Positions 63,530-64,000 of a stretch of DNA of 64,000 nt are shown piece by piece (positions within the stretch are counted from its first letter, which is position 1; every line of letters starts with the position of its first letter). Source of the DNA: Rotaria sp. Silwood1 (taxonomy: Eukaryota; Rotifera; Eurotatoria; Philodinida; Philodinidae); the NCBI GenBank assembly GCA_905250075.1, contig CAJNOP010000222.1, forward strand, positions 210,730 to 274,729, written 5' to 3'. A model generated the notes under the pieces. That model was given only the letters and a program-made list of their open reading frames with translations, had not been told where the DNA came from and ran no database searches. A program made the position numbers and the translations under genes.

Positions 63530-64000
63530 ATGGGCGACTTCTTAATTCAACTTTCAATCCAATTGACGCGTATCATCGTCCCTGTAATCATGGTTATCGG
63601 TATAACAGGAAATTCATCGTCCCTGTAATCATGGTTATCGGTATAACAGGAAATTCACTCAACATTGCCGTTCTTATTAGACCTGTCCTGCATTCTCACG
63701 CTTGTTCTCGTTATTTTCTAGTCCTTGCTTGCAACAATCTTTTCTACACAAGTGTAATGCTTCTTTATCGTCTTTTGGGTGATGGATATCAATTTGATCT
63801 GACCAAACTCTCCCTTATCTCATGCAAACTCATTGTATATGTCTATCATATATGTACAACATTATCACCATACTTTATTGTACTCGCTTCAATCGATCGA
63901 TACTGTCGCAGTTCAACAAGTGTCCAGGTTCGAAAGTTTAACAATGTCAAAGTAAGTGGATGGGCGATTCTCTTCATCATCATATTTTTCATGCTCTTCT
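63530..64000 (+). pseudogene. Rhodopsin-family (class A) GPCR, broken near its start, truncated by the window end
   Basis: The frame from ATG 63530 enters TM1 but stops at 63626-63628, because a 41-bp segment is tandemly duplicated (63575-63615 and 63616-63656) and shifts the frame. In the second copy's frame the protein continues open to the window edge. It contains TM1 (VIGITGNSLNIAVLI, with the conserved Gly-Asn), TM2 (YFLVLACNNLFYTSVMLL), the TM3 cysteine (ISCKLIVYVYHI), IVLASIDRYC in place of the usual DRY motif, and the start of TM4 (GWAILFIIIFF). The usual TM2 Asp position appears to be Asn, as in many rotifer orphan receptors. An ATG inside the second copy could initiate a receptor lacking a normal N-terminus. 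Either it is a pseudogene or the duplication is an assembly error. The ligand is unknown. Confidence 0.75.
63575..63656. repeat. 41-bp exact tandem duplication in the GPCR start
   Basis: Two identical 41-bp copies beginning atcgtccctgtaatcatggt and ending aggaaattc. The copies are perfect, so the event is either very recent or an assembly artefact. Confidence 0.95.

Overview
The window looks like animal (metazoan) nuclear DNA, most likely from a bdelloid rotifer such as Adineta or Rotaria. The base composition is very AT-rich. Introns are short (50-80 bp, GT/AG) and split strongly conserved animal genes. The window also carries families I associate with bdelloid genomes: an ADP-ribosyltransferase/TPR protein, a TM-anchored FG-GAP/VCBS protein, and Cys-rich/NHL-repeat proteins. 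Short TGTGGG-like patches resemble the bdelloid telomere repeat. The taxon is inferred from gene content, not from a search.

Region 1 (1-31.2 kb) is a core-gene block, all on the + strand: PAN3 (deadenylase adaptor), an unrecognised 209-aa five-exon gene, an RBM24/RBM38-type RRM protein, a single-exon ART-TPR gene and an SR-protein kinase (SRPK). The larger introns and spacers are filled by non-autonomous mobile DNA. There are six or seven long palindromic elements, three hAT-like MITEs of 160-175 bp (one with a perfect 8-bp target duplication, one with 7/8), and a ~1-kb MULE-like element that keeps a broken FLYWCH zinc-finger ORF.

Region 2 (32.3-64 kb) follows a 100-N assembly gap and has a different character: less extreme AT content, sparse genes and accessory families. 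It holds a two-exon membrane-anchored FG-GAP protein, an NHL-repeat gene, a second NHL gene with a TM/Cys-rich N-terminus that is broken by a frameshift, a decayed HIRIP3/CHZ-like gene on the minus strand, and a rhodopsin-family GPCR broken by a 41-bp tandem duplication. A 34-bp minisatellite and a GC-rich island lie at about 43 kb.

The most unusual signal is a family of short hairpins built from G-rich TGTGGG-like arms followed, after a short loop, by the C-rich complement. There are seven copies: one in region 1 (inside the MULE, between two fragments of its ORF) and six in region 2 (one inside the HIRIP3-like pseudogene). All are in the G-arm-then-C-arm order seen in telomere-telomere fusions. 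They may be a mobile mini-element or scars of break repair.

Exon boundaries were set by eye from GT/AG sites, reading frame and family similarity. Positions may be off by a base or two.
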